From Amphiura filiformis (Eukaryota > Echinodermata > Ophiuroidea > Amphilepidida > Amphiuridae): 64,000 bases of DNA. Positions 12,371 to 24,858 of the stretch are shown here, piece after piece; within the stretch, counting starts at the first letter, position 1; each line of letters begins with the position of its first letter. The position numbers and the translations under genes were made by a program. The notes under the pieces were generated by a model. That model worked only from the letters and a program-made list of their open reading frames with translations. It was not told the DNA's origin and did not search any database. Location: contig NW_027305501.1 in NCBI RefSeq assembly GCF_039555335.1, positions 248,001 through 312,000 on the forward strand, in the 5' to 3' direction.

Positions 12371-15300
12371 TTTTTGTTTATTTATGTAAATAATTTGATA
12401 TATTTGAAAGAGGTATTTGAGCAATTGAAATTGCCAAACGTACAAAACCTATGAGTTTGCATCATACATGTCATCATCATTAAAAAAAACATTCTATGTA
12501 TACCTGACGCCGCCGGCAGCCTATATTAATTTACTAGTCAACATTTGCATAGGAACCGCATAGATTGGAGATTATATACGTATTTATTAGTAATAGACAA
12601 GTAATATATATATATATCGTGTGTTTGCGATTTATTCCGTAATCAATAAGTATGATGAACAAACGCATTTCTGGCAGAAGCACTCACAGCGTAGTGGTAT
12701 TCGATCTCGACTGTTAATCAAAAGGTTGTGGGTTCGAACCCTGGTAGAATTTTAATTGGAATAAATTTGTTTTTCTTTTGTTAAGGGATCTAAAATGAGC
12801 GTTTATTGCGTTTCGACAGTATTTTTTGTGGGACATGAGAGCACCTCGGACCTATCGAATTGCATTCTGAATACGAAGCATGTCTTTCTGATATCAAATA
12901 ATTTTCATTTTTGAAAATCACAATATAATACAAATTTTATGACAAATCATAAAAATTTGATATTTGTCAAATTTTGATATATAACAGTCCTCGAAGTAAA
13001 TTATATAAATCTAATGATATATTCTTAAAGTGTATGTAGCAGGGAGGAAAAGCCGACGGTCAATTGAAAATTTTGACCTTTCATATTGAAGATATGGATT
13101 TTTTCCCAAAAAGACCTAATTTTTTTGGTGTTTTGGGAAAAAAATCCATATTTTCAATACGAAAGGTCAAAATTTTCAATTGATCGTCGGCTTTTCATCC
13201 CACCTACATACACTTTAAGTATAAATCATCAGATTTATAAAGTTTACTTCAAGTACTGTTAAATATCAAAAATATCCATTTTAATGATTTGCCATAAAAT
13301 GTGTATTAAATTGCGAATTTCAAAAATCTAAATTATTTGATATCAGAATGACATTCTTCGTATTCAGAATGCAATTCGATATGTCTAATGTGCTCTGATG
13401 TCCCAAAATAAATACTGTCCAAACGTTCATACCCCAGCCCTTAAGTAAGAGGTAATAATTATGGCAATAAATCCGCCGTATAAAACTGAACACAGCTCAA
13501 TCCAGCCTCATAGGCCTATATCATGTAAATGTATTATGTGATGCAAATGTTGACTAGGAAAAAAAATATCGCACGCCGGCAACTAGACTACTATACAAAA
13601 AAATAGTATCACATCTTTCTTGCTCAATCAATATATTATAATACTTGCAAATAGATCATAGTTTACTAATCTAATCCTGTAATATAGACCTGCTATATCA
13701 CCTTTACATGGTTTGTTATGGTAGGGATTAGTGTCCGATCTCTGTAATGTAATGTAAATGAAGCATATTGATATGCAGGAAGAATCGATCAGGGTGCTAT
13801 CTATTAGGGAAAGATAAACACTATTCAAAATATCAATAGACAAGAAGAAAGGGATGTAGAGATTTGTAATTGAGTCATGCATGATTTAACAGAAGGTTCT
13901 TTCCAAAACCCAAACGTAATGTTGGTATGTCTGGCTTTTGTACACAAGTGGCACAGTTGACCATACCTTGCATTGGGATTGTGTGTAAATATCTGGTGTT
14001 TTCATCCTTTTATTTAACATTCAAAACATTGAGACTTATGAATAAAATTAATGCAGTGGGACATTAAGAATGTTTTCTATAAGAAAGTCTAATTTAATTT
14101 GATAAGTCTCAACTATTAGCTCGTTGGCTGCAATTTTAAAATTACCATTTTGTGTGTGTAGTAATGGGGATTTTGCCTTTAAGATTAGGTTATATTGATC
14201 AAATTGCCCAATCATAGCGCATTGTAGGTATGCCTTTAAGCCTCCTCTGGATCATGACTACATGCTTGGGAAGAGAAAACGTGTGTAGCTATAAGAATGG
14301 GTGGTTTTATTTAAATGAGAGACGTTCAGAATCTCCTCTTTTCAATGATGTTTTCATTTACATCGGATTCCTTCTAGGTTTCGTACAAAAGCGCCACAAA
14401 CATGAGTTTACTTTATTTTGAATCACCCTGTAGGCTTACCTTCGCCCCTGTGGCATCAGGAAAAGAATCCTGCATAGTCGCTGTCATAGTGGTAGCCGTC
14501 AGGACTGTTGTGATCCCTAGAGTGATCCGGGCTGGCGCCGCGTGAGCATCAATCCAGAAAGACATCCAAGATATTGTGACCAGGAGTATGCTTGGGATGT
14601 AAACTGTAAGGATATAGGCCTGAAGGTGCCGCTTGAAGGTGAAGGTGATCGCTGCACCCGACCAGGGACCCGACCAAGTAGCTATAAAGATACAGCAGTG
14701 TTGTTGTTTTTATTTGGCAAAATTGACAAAAGTAACAAATAATCAATCAACCATCATCCCACAAGAAACACTACATAGAAGGGAGTACGGGAGTTGAAGA
14801 GGCCTTTAGGTGGTTTTTATTGGGTAGACAAGTTCGACCGCCAAAAGACAACCAAAATTGTGGTATAGGCATGTCGCTTCTATTTGTGCGCGTTTAATAC
14901 CACATTTACTTTAATTTCTCGGCCTTATCACATACTGACGTATTTGCAAAATACGCATTTCGAGAAAATCGAACTTGAAAATCTAGCGATTTTCATTTGC
15001 TGCATAATCTTGATTAAAATATTATTGTCGATTAAAACCAGGTTAACAGTAATGTAAATATACCATATTTTCAATATAATTCACTTATCACTATCAGAGC
15101 ATAACTTATTCTGCAAAAAAATAAATAATAAATAAAATACGTCACTATGCGAAAAGGACTAATGTCAATTTCGCCATTCAAATGACAAATACGTCGCGCA
15201 AATACGTCAGTATGTGATACAGTTGCGCAAATACGTATGTGAAAAGGACAAAACAGCAATTTTGCCGTGCAATGACAGAGTCGCGCAAATACGTAGCACA

Positions 15301-18300
15301 AATACGTCAGTATGTGAAACGGCAAATTCTTCAAATTGCAGATACGATATACTGTGCTTGCGCAGTATAGGTAATCGGCAAATACGTCGTTATGTGATGC
15401 AGACATTTCAAGGTTTTGTAAATACGACATAATTAAATTAATTAATATCTTACTAATTAAGCAACTTTGAGGCATGGTTTTTGGTGAATATATAGAGTAG
15501 AACATAACAAACTAATATACCAATTTTCTCAAAAATGTTTAAAATGTCGAATACGTCAGTATGTGATACGGCCGACGATGGGCCAAAAAAGTGTAAAATT
15601 GCACATAATTCGCTTGCAATCATCAGTTTTGGTACCTGTCTGCGGGACACGTTTTACCAAGTTCATTCTACAAAATCCGGGAAAGGGCACAAATGTATGC
15701 TATACCGGAAAGACCACTGTTTTTTGGACCGCGCACCTCCGAAAAACAAAGCACTGAAAGATCCCTGATTTTGATAATTTCAGCTCTAAAAGACCCGTGC
15801 TCATTCCTTTCATTTTCTTCCAAGACGATTTCAACCAGAAAGGAAATAAATTATAATATGAAGACACTTGATTTCGACAGTTAGTAGCTCCGAAAGACTT
15901 CCTTTTGCCGTTTTATACGCAATCGGCATTTTGTATTGTAAGGGTACGAATTTTTAAGCAAATAAGTACGATGAGTGTCGTCCATTTTTGTTCAAAAGTG
16001 AACTTCGACGTACAGGCCTGCGGCAGGATTACAAAATTTTGCTTGCCTGGTACCCATGATTTTCTGTTCGGTGACTGATCGTTTTAAAAGCGGCGTAATG
16101 GCACAACTCCCTTGAAAATTACATCCATAGCGTTTTTAAAGAAAATAATACCACCACACTTACTATTAGTCAGTATCTCAAAGTTCAAGTAGTATGTTTT
16201 AGTTGACACATTTGTCAGGTCATATCGAGCCACTATTATATTGGGATGAACTGCTACACTATTATCAGTAATGTCGAGCAAAATATCCAACGAAGAATAT
16301 GCAACTGCAAAAAAAATTAATATTCGATATATTATTTTATACTTACGTCGTACTCCACATGTAATCTTTTCTAATAATCTCTTAATACCGCTCTTTGCAA
16401 AGTCACTAATCTTACAGATGCGAGTGATCAACATGATATGAGTATTCTATAGAATTACGATCCAGGTCTTTATCCCTGTTCTTTGACATCTATGGTTCAA
16501 TGCATAGGTATCGCCTGAACGTTGTAGAAAAGATATCTCAACGTAAATATGAAATTTGAAGGTTTATAATTAAATTAAATAAAAAGTTATTTTGCCCCTT
16601 GTTTTCGAGACGATTACTGTGCCGAACTGGTCATGTTTTGCTTATAAAACGTATAACATGCATCTTGCGCTGTGTTGCCCATTGAGATCGATGATTTTAC
16701 TGGGCTGAGATTTTCCATAGCGACAGTAAAACGTGCTTTTTTTTGTTCTCAACAATATCTCGTCCTGCAATTTTCTCTGAATTTTTAGACAACTTGTCTC
16801 AACCTAAATCTGAAATCTAGAGGGGCACAATTTAAGAAAAGGTGATTTTTTAGTTCTGTTTTCGCCATTGTTTCTGTGCCGAATTGACGAAGTTTGTGTA
16901 CAAAACGTTATCGCATACATCTTGGCCGCTGTAGGCCAGTAGGGCCGATTGCAACGATTTAAAGTGACTCGTGGTTCAAGTTTGCGTTGTTGATTATCAA
17001 ATTTTCAAGTAATTTTTGTATCACAGTTTGATTGCTTTTTAACTTAATTTAGTCCCCAAAATGTGGTCAGCGTCAGTGCAGTCACTGGAGCATGTCAGTT
17101 ACGCAATCCAATTAAATTGTGCTTAACAACAGTGGATTAAAGCCTTCGCAACCGGCAGACTGATATATTCAAAAATTGAATTCAGCTATTGCTATAGTAG
17201 TTAATCATGTTACATCATCACTTCTACGGCGAATGGAAAACTTACAACTAAACATGTGAATGGAACACGTCTGCGTGTCAAATGGAAACCGTTGTAGTAG
17301 CATATGGCACACAGTTGTCAAAGACACTCTAGAATAAAAACATATCAAAAGTATCAAAATGATTATGGCAGTTTGTTTTTATATAAAATTATATATGAGC
17401 ATATAGGAGCATGTACAAATTATACTACAAAATAATTAATTATTTATATTATTTATAACACTTAGGGGTCTGGCAATCTCTTTTTACATTGAGCAGAAAT
17501 GGGATTATTCCACTTAACGAAAAAGACTTTTGCGAATATTCAGATAAACATGTATACCAAATTCATGTGTGTATGTTACATGTTTCCTGCCGGGGGCACT
17601 CATATAAAAAGTTGTAAGCATACGTGTGAACAAATGGTTGGGTTTTTACTACTGCAACACGGGCCCCGGGCCCATGTTAAGGGTATCAAAATCATTGGTT
17701 AGAGCATATAATGGTGTCTTTTTTGAAACCATGTGTCCGTGCTAAGGGTAGTTACAGCAAATCACATTCTTACCCCTGCAATCGTCATAATAAAATACTG
17801 CCCTGATAATGCAGGCGATAATTATGAGAAAATCGATCATGCATCCTTGCTAAGGGTTGGATGGTACGGTTAACAAACTATTATTACTGTTGAGGGTCAT
17901 TTTGAAGACACAATGGTTGTCCTTGTTAAGAGTGCTTTTCTGAAGTGCATTCACACGCATGCTTACAACTTTTATATATGAGTGCCCCACGCCGGGGGCC
18001 CCACGCCCCCCCCCCCCCGGTTTGCTGTCAAAATATGGACATGGGTTGCTGCATTTAGCATCCATCAACCGAAATAGTTTTACAGAGCTTTTTAGTATAA
18101 AACAGTGGATTATAAATCAACTTGTATATATGGAATTTGGCACAAATGCTATTGGAATATTCGCTACGTCTTTTTATATAATTGTTACCTACAAATTGGA
18201 CTCACCACTATTTTCTGTCATTTTCGGCAAATTAAAGACCTAACAATTAATGCCATCTTTGGTCCAATAGATCGCCGTAACCATTGTTCAAATCATTGCA

Positions 18301-21300
18301 CTTTTACACGGGGGCCAAGTTCCAAATTGTTCGGACTTGGTTAAAAACAACAATAATGTCAGATGTGTTCAACTTCACCTAGTCATAAGGATTCAGAAAA
18401 AGTATAGTTTGTTGACCTATTATTGCCCGGTTATAGTGATCATGATGGGCAAATAGGTAACATTGTGACGTCATATGTCGAATTTTGGCTCCACAGGGGG
18501 CGAAAATGAAAAATGCTCCGATTCTATTGACAATAGTCACAAACTCCTTGTTTTGCCATGAGAAGAAAAAGAATAGTTTTCCCTGTGTAGGATATATCGT
18601 TACCATGGTAATAAAGACAAATATGACAGTATCCACTAAATCGCATTGGATTGAGTCAATTTAACCATGACAATTGTTGTGTTTCCTGGATAAGAAAGCA
18701 CTCTTTGAGAATCATAACTATTTTTTTTTCATTTATTGTAACAAGATGAATAAGTTAAGACCATTTTCAACAAAAGCAGATCAATTTTCATTTTCGGCCC
18801 CTGCGGAGCCAAATTTAGACCTATGACGTCATAATGTTACACTTTTGCCCATAATTCAATAACCATACGTCATAGATAGGTCAAAGTATATTTTTCTGAA
18901 TCCTTATGGCCAGAGAAGGAAGATGGCTGGGTTGTGAATAAATTGACCGCCTGTGCAAAGTTCATTGACCTTTTCCCACTAAATTAGGGGTGTTATTAAA
19001 ATGGCTCCATAGCATAGATTAATCACCTCCATAAGTAATATTACAATGCCAAATACGGCAACTTTAATACGATTTGCACGATTGTATTGCCTATCATACT
19101 GAAATCTCTTGAACTGGTTGTGGGTGATAATCGACAGTCGATAAGGTCCTGTGTCACAACCTGGGGTACCTTTGTGTTTCATAGTAAAAAAATGAAATAC
19201 TTCAAACATTTTACCTACACGTCTCATTTGAAGTGGTTCATCCTCCTGAGCATTTTGACACCTTTTTTTAAAAATGAAAATCGGTTAAAAAATGAGAGAG
19301 TGCGGGCAAAAACAATCACAAAGTAGGTGGGATTTAACCCCACCTCTTTTTTCCACATTTACAATCATTCTGAGCAAGTATTGGTCTTTTAAATGACCTT
19401 CTGTATTTGTTTAGATGTCTGGAAGTTCATTTAGACATTTTTTTTACTAGATTCAAATTTTTAATGGGGGTTTTAGATCAAATTTACGATACGAATCCCT
19501 CCTCCTAATCATCCTCCTAATAATCCTCAACCACCCTTGGCACATTTCATACCAAACGTCATAAGAAAATAATTAAAAATTATTTTAAAACAGGATAAAA
19601 ACATGAGTAATATAGAATAAATTAGCTTCAATTTAAGACCTAATTGAATCTTCTAAGTGAAGGAATACTCAAGCGACACTGTTTTGAAGTCCAAGCTGCA
19701 CATCAAAATGTAACAAAACCACCTTTTTTGGGTACCCCAGTATATGACACAGGATCATAACCGATAATCAATGATCAATCAGTTATCAATATAAGACACA
19801 GGATCATAACCGATAATCAATGATCAATCAGTTATCAATATTCAATAGGATTCTAAAAATGATAATAATAACGGACATAACGGACTTTCATGTTCACAAA
19901 CGTGGGTTGGGTGTGTATAGCATGTTAAGTTGGTGCTCGCATTCGCTTTGGACGTTTATATCCCCAAAGAGGACATGAGAAAATGTGCTTTTTCCATGTC
20001 TTCTTAAGGGTAGGTGCCGTTAATTTCTACAATAGCCCATATACAAAGTACAACTTTACCTCACGGCATATCGGCATTTGCCGTCTGGTAAAATACTGAG
20101 CATTTGGTTGGCTTGGATGATATTATGATGATGTCCTTCTTTCTCATACATGAAAAAAACATCAGGAATCCAAAACTTTTGAATATCGTGTCCTTTTAAG
20201 ATGATATAGTTTTCACCAGTGTAAGTTAACCTAGTGTCAACCCAATCCATCGCTGTATAAAAACTGGAAGAAAAATCCTGGAATAAAGAGTGGCTCGCAT
20301 TAGTACCGGTATATGACATCAGGAGCGAATTCAAGTTTTTGAAGGGGGGTTCATGAAAGGTTTTCAGGCTCGCTTCGCTCGCTCAAATTGTACGGCACAT
20401 GCAACTGTATTGCCCATTATGGGGAGTCTGTGGTTATCCTTGACCCTTGGAGACGGAAAATTGTGCAAAATGTTCTCAAGATCACCAAAAATATCTTCAA
20501 AAATGTGTTTTTCCTTCCCTTGGATCTGCCCTTCAAATAAATCACAATAGAAGTCATGTTGAATATTTGCAATCTAATGTTTAGAGTAAAGATGGCTCTT
20601 GGGTACTGCTACAGTTAACCATTGTTTTACTATTATGTACCCCCACCAAAATTTTAAAATGTTGGTATTTATACAGCGCTTTTCACATGTGTACATGTAC
20701 CAAAGCGCTTTACATTTATTCCGCTGTCGTTAGAATATGTCAGCTGCCATACAATGCCCAAGGCATGCTCATACCTTTGGGCGGCGCTCAATGGACAATA
20801 TTCATAACAGCTCCCAATTTTACCCCTGGGTAGAGAGAGGCAAGTAAGGTAAAGCGCCTTGCCCAAGAGCACAACACGGTGGCACCGCTGGGGCTCGATA
20901 TGGTAAACATTTTAATGTTATTTTCTTCGTAGTAGGGTAATAGCTCAATTTGTTTCCTGTAGAGTAGATTAGATATGAATATTGAAAGTTAAACCAAAAG
21001 GCTATACACCTGATCCGTGAACATTGCCTTGTTTAAAGACTTTTCTTGTCTAATTTGCAACTGCTAATCGTCTCATCATCGGCAGGAAAGTACAATTATA
21101 GGAATGGTCTAGGAACTACGTTATTCCTCTTACCATATAGACTATGCCATATTCGATTTTTGATAAATAAAAATAGGTTATTAATCATGATGAGCGCATT
21201 CAGTTGAACTCGAAATTATACTGATATTTATTACATCAAAATACTAGTATAAAATGGTTATGAAAAAGTTTATATTATTATATTTGTGACAGTAAAAGTA

Positions 21301-24300
21301 AAGTATACGTAGGCTTATATTATTGAATGCAACATATCATAATGTCATAACTATAATGGCACTTCAATACTGAACAATTCTAATTTTAGAATCTGCCAGT
21401 TTATTACGAGTTAAAAATCGACTATGGACTTTCACTTTTAAGCAGAACTTTACCCAGGGACTTCGTTCTCTAAAACACACTGTCAATCATACTTGTTTAT
21501 CAATCAAATCTAACCACAAGACTAAGCATGGTGGTACGATACGCGCTAGATGCGTACGTTCATCCACCAACTTTCGCGCCAGCACAAAAGCGCCGCATTC
21601 CAAAGATAGATGTGTACCACCATGTATAGTTAATGGTAATGGTACGTGTCGGGAGGATTTAAACAATAACGAGATCTGGGCGACCAATCACAAGCCAGAT
21701 TCATTTGAAGATGCATTACATCATGACCAATTTTAGTTAGGCCAGAAATTGGCCTAACTCTCCATAGAGTCCCATGTTAAAAATGTTAACCGCAATCCAA
21801 AGTCAGTAGTCCACTTGGGAAGCTAACATACAGAGGGAGTACGGTGACTGAAAAGATGATCAGTTGTGAAAATCTATCAATTGTGCACAAGTTAATTAAA
21901 TCGGAGTTTTAAGCTTAAATGCAATATCCAGAGTATGCACAATCATGACAATGGGCAAGTGGACTACGGAGTAGTCTACTTACCATAGTGCGTTCCTCAA
22001 GTGGCCCAATACTTTCCATAAAAACAATAAGAGACACAGTTGTTGGCGGTCCTGAAACAAAAACCCAGATATATTTGCATGATTGCGTGTTTGAGAAACA
22101 AGTCAAAAACATAAAAATGTCACTAATTTCTAATGTTTGCCGAGTGCTACAGAATTGTAATGCTGTACTGTAATCTTATATCATTTTGTTGATGCGTTAC
22201 TAATAAACAATGACAGTTTGCCTGCGTTACCATGGTTATTGTACCGATTTAATATAATTGCATAAAGTATGAGCGGGAGAACGAGACCTTAGCCTAATTA
22301 AAGTCACGTCACACAATCACTGTCATATTAAATGGAAATGACATTTATGGAATACGTCTTAAAAAACATTTATAACCAAAAACGGGATATGCATTATTGT
22401 GATATATGTGCAACTGTGTCATACTATAGGAGAACGGAGTTAAGGGCTTTATACACATGATACAAGACATAAAGGGTGGTGGTGCAATTTGGTTTTTGGT
22501 TTTCTTTTTTAAAGATCAAAATACCTAATATTCAGGCCTAAAACTCGGGTTGCGAAGAATTATGCCAAGTTGGTTTGCTATGACATGTGAAGGAGTGGAA
22601 TCCCGGTGTATGGCCGGGGTAGGCTTCAGAGATTTTTGACATGATTCGGGCCCATTATATGTTTATACATATACAAGCTATTATTGCCACATACTGTAAT
22701 ATTATCGTCTCTTATAAAAGGGTCTGGTATGAACGTTTCGATAGTTTTTTATGAGATAATATCAGATATATCGAATTGAATTCTGAATACGAAGAATGTC
22801 CTTTTAATGTTGATATAAAATAATTTTGATTTTTTGTAAATTAGCGATATAATACAAATTTTATGACAAATTATTAAAATTTGATATTTTTTCAATTTTT
22901 GATATTTAACAGTTCTCGAAGTAAACTTTGATCTGTATTTAAAGTGTATGCAGCTGGGATAAAAAGCCGACGATAAGTTGAAAATTTTGACCTTTCGTAT
23001 TGAAGATACCCCCAAAACACTGAAAATACAAAAGGTCCCAATTTTCAATTGATCAGCGGCTTTTCATCCCAGCTACATACACTTTAGATTTGTAATCATT
23101 TGCCATAAAATGTGTATTATATCGAGAATTTCAAAAGTCAAAATTATTTGATATCAAAAGGACAATGCAATTCGACAAGTTTGATGTGCTCTTATGTCCC
23201 ACAAAAAATACTGTCCAAACGTTCATACCCCAGAAGACAATACCTTCATGATCAGGTCTGATTCTATGGTCGTAGCCTGTTAAAAGTTCTTGTATTGTTT
23301 CCGTTATATTTGAAGCTACAGCAGACCTAATAGAAAAGTATATAACAATAGGAAATAAAAGTGTAAGTATATTCTTTGGTTAATCAATAAACTTTGGCTC
23401 CTCCTCGTACTGTCGTTGAACCAGGAATTTTTCCGGGGGTATTGATTGGCAATGGCAACATTTTTCCAAGGGGAAAATCTGAAAATACGCCACAAATAAT
23501 GGCATTTTCATTCCTTGGTTATACCATAGTGATCCAAACTTGTATGAAACCCCCCATTGATGACTGTTGGGGTGGGGATTTTATATAATTATAGAGGAGC
23601 GGTGTTTGCTTCAGATATAATGATAGACTCTTATGTAACTCGACTACAGAGTTGTCATACACTAGGCCGACTCATCATTAGAAAACGTCAACATTATTAT
23701 TATTTCCAAAAAATTATATTAATATTATTATGGTTGTGGTTGTTGCTGACCCGATCTTGAAAATTTGGAGAAAACAGGATTTTACTGTACAAAAGAATAA
23801 CGATCGTAATTTTTCGAAATTACAGAAAAAAATGTTTTTACTTTTTATTTCAGAATTTTAACATCCTGAATATTTGTTTAAACAGCTACATTTTCATCAC
23901 ACTTTGAAGTGATGCAATAGAGAAATATCACAATTCACACATAATAGTCATTTTTATTAAGCTAATTAGGCATATACATGTTTTTGGCTACTATCTCCGA
24001 AAATAATATTTAAGAAAAAAATCCGAACCTCTCTTCCACAGAGAACTGCGACGACATGCAACATTTTTTTTTCTCTTACTATCATTTAAGTGAGATTTCT
24101 GCACATATAGACCTAAACATTCCTAGCCAATATGAAATTTTAAAATATGAAAATAACACCAGAAGACAAAAATCTGTGATCGGTTGAAAAATCCGTGAAA
24201 ATTCTATAATCCAACACAGATTTTTCAACCAATGTGAATGAGCGAAATGTTTAACCATTTCATTCCATTTAATACATTACACGCGACTTTATTCAGGTTT

Positions 24301-24371
24301 AGTTACCATGGTAACAAATTCATTTCAACCTACCTTTGGACAATCACTGCCAATATCAGCAGCCAAAGCAT
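9152..24371 (-). CDS. Cys-loop ligand-gated anion channel subunit, paralogue A (complete, 9 exons)
   Basis: Nine exons, in coding order: 24334-24371, 23244-23326, 21984-22051, 20060-20277, 17246-17328, 16164-16304, 14440-14681, 10354-10455, 9152-9385. All introns are GT-AG; the splice totals 1209 nt, 402 residues. Residues 1-13 start the signal peptide (MLWLLILAVIVQR). The extracellular domain includes TGYDHRIRP, FWIPDVFF and a Cys-loop C143-C157 containing FPFD. M1 is at about 232-255, then PAR (260-262) and M2 (RITLGITTVLTATT), M3 at about 293-315 and M4 at about 376-397 (DKLARVLFALAFLAFN). The family forms pentameric plasma-membrane channels opened by small ligands; PAR and the 9' leucine indicate chloride selectivity. 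The glycine-receptor loop-D arginine aligns with A72, and no loop-C cysteines occur. Exon 7 carries an extra 12 bp (WSGP before WSGA). The loop between M3 and M4 is short, about 55 residues. The ligand cannot be inferred. Confidence 0.88.
10481..11150. other. Inverted intron segment with internal insertion in gene A
   Basis: Just upstream (in gene sense) of the M3 exon, sequence at 10481-10508 and 11080-11150 matches the reverse complement of the gene C intron at about 54105-54232 and of the gene B intron near 30550-30660. About 570 bp of unrelated sequence lies between the two matching parts. This looks like a small inversion in A plus an insertion. Confidence 0.6.
11826..11898 (-). repeat. 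Degenerate tRNA-like sequence
   Basis: Read on the minus strand it has an A-box-like TGGCTTAGTGGT and a B-box-like GAGATCGATTCCC about 45 bp later. Stems are poorly conserved, so it is more likely a SINE head or tRNA pseudogene than a functional tRNA. Confidence 0.35.
12177..12374 (+). repeat. tRNA-derived SINE-like unit with (TTTA)n tail
   Basis: The head has a good D-arm (GCTCAATGGTAGAGC) and B box (GGTTCGAGTCC), and the acceptor stem pairs at five of seven positions, but the anticodon and T stems have mismatches. A short body follows, then about 18 units of TTTA (12301-12374). Head, body and simple-repeat tail is SINE layout. Confidence 0.5.
12680..12756 (+). repeat. tRNA-Asn-like pseudogene or SINE head
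   Basis: GACTGTTAATC with the following AAAGGTTGTGGGTTCGAACCC closely resembles the anticodon arm, variable loop and T arm of eukaryotic tRNA-Asn (GTT). The 5' half is weaker, and the acceptor stem does not close well. Confidence 0.45.
12781..13444. mobile_element. TTAA foldback MITE, longest copy of its family
   Basis: This 660-bp unit is an almost full-length palindrome. TTAAGGG at the left (TTAA 12781-12784) is matched by CCCTTAA at the right (13441-13444). Inner arms share blocks such as GACAGTATTT, GAGAGCAC and CAATTGAAAATTTTGACC. The centre is a short spacer around 13110. As RNA it could form a very long hairpin. It lies in the gene A intron between exons 7 and 8. Confidence 0.75.
13890..14249 (-). 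mobile_element. hAT-like MITE, relative of the 47341 copy in reverse orientation
   Basis: This sequence is the reverse complement of most of 47341-47713 and ends at GCCTCCTCTG. Its other terminus (AAAGACATTCCCATAACCC) is missing here, but the same terminus occurs alone at 11281-11322. Confidence 0.55.
14703..14905 (-). mobile_element. LINE 3'-end relic in gene A intron 6
   Basis: Immediately upstream in gene sense of exon 7 lies a sequence also found beside exon 7 of B (32137-32420) and C (56466-56790). In B and C it ends in (AAAT)n on the minus strand, like a non-LTR retrotransposon tail. Its presence at the same place in all three genes means it inserted before the duplications. Confidence 0.5.
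17589..18005. mobile_element. MITE with CCGGGGGCACTCATAT ends
   Basis: The left end CCGGGGGCACTCATATAAAA, followed by AGTTGTAAGCATACGTGTGAA, is repeated in inverse at 17948-18005. A C-run of about 12 follows the right end. The element is about 420 bp, is non-coding and lies in gene A intron 4. Confidence 0.6.
18382..18910. mobile_element. Foldback element with CATAAGGATTCAGAAAAA ends
   Basis: The arms at 18382-18510 and 18780-18910 are inverted repeats sharing CATAAGGATTCAGAAAAA, TGACGTCATA and GGCTCC blocks. The spacer between them is about 270 bp. It is non-coding and lies in gene A intron 4. Confidence 0.6.
19742..19843 (+). repeat. Recent 49-bp tandem duplication
   Basis: A unit starting GACACAGGATCATAACCG is repeated once, without visible mismatch, at a period of 49 bp. 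It lies inside gene A intron 4. Confidence 0.75.
20640..20900. repeat. SINE-like dispersed repeat
   Basis: It contains TATACAGCGCTTTTCACA, CAAAGCGCTTTACAT and, at the far end, GCGCCTTGCCCAAGAGCACA followed by GGTGGCACCGCTGGGG. This arrangement is familiar from short interspersed repeats of many aquatic animals. It stands about 360 bp upstream (in gene sense) of exon 4 of gene A. Confidence 0.4.
22722..23232. mobile_element. TTAA-family foldback MITE, third copy
   Basis: It shares GGTATGAACGTTTCGA, the GATATATCGAATTG block and the CAATTGATC..GGCTTTTCATCCC core with 12781-13444. The outer TTAA is degraded on both sides here. It ends 12 bp before the donor boundary of exon 2 of gene A. Confidence 0.65.
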
Positions 24372-24858
24372 CTTGTTGTAAATCGCAATATTATTCCACT
24401 GTATCCACAGTACAGAGACCTTCGACCTAATGGGCAAATAATGTATTTTAAGAGTAGTATCGCTATTTTTAAGACTGTAGAAATTTATTAAGCTTTTAAA
24501 AATGGTATCTGTATGTCACGAATGCATTTCGTAAGTAGTAGGTAATTGTAAATTATGTCACTCACCAGGAACTCTTTTACCTCAAATCAAGTGGCGTCCA
24601 TAGGTGGCGTCATCAGCTGTGGTACACACTCTCAGAAATAAAGGTTCCAAATGAGCCTAAAATGATCGTTTTTGTCCTCTATATAGATGGACCGCTTAAA
24701 AATACCCCAAAAAAACCCTTCTTTAAATTGTAAGGACCCGGTATTTCTTTAATGTTTCTTTAACCCTGTGCAGAATCGGCAATTAGGGCTATTGAACCTT
24801 TTTCAATTCCGTTGAAGGCTCCACGGAGAGAGTTTTTAAACTATTTCTGAGAGTGTGT
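24372..24858 (-). promoter_or_regulatory. Conserved 5' flank of gene A, with MITE at 24625-24857
   Basis: Sequence upstream of the start codon is paralogous to 49463-49690 upstream of gene B, with shared blocks such as GTATCGCTATTTTTAA and GGTGGCGTCATCAGCTGT. It probably holds the 5' untranslated region and promoter. The outer part is a MITE with CACACTCTCAGAAATAAAGG and the inverse ATTTCTGAGAGTGTG at its ends. Confidence 0.45.

Noticed and set aside
12177-12756. Functional tRNA genes
   Set aside because: A and B boxes are recognisable, but stems are mismatched and one copy carries a simple-repeat tail, so SINE heads or pseudogenes fit better.
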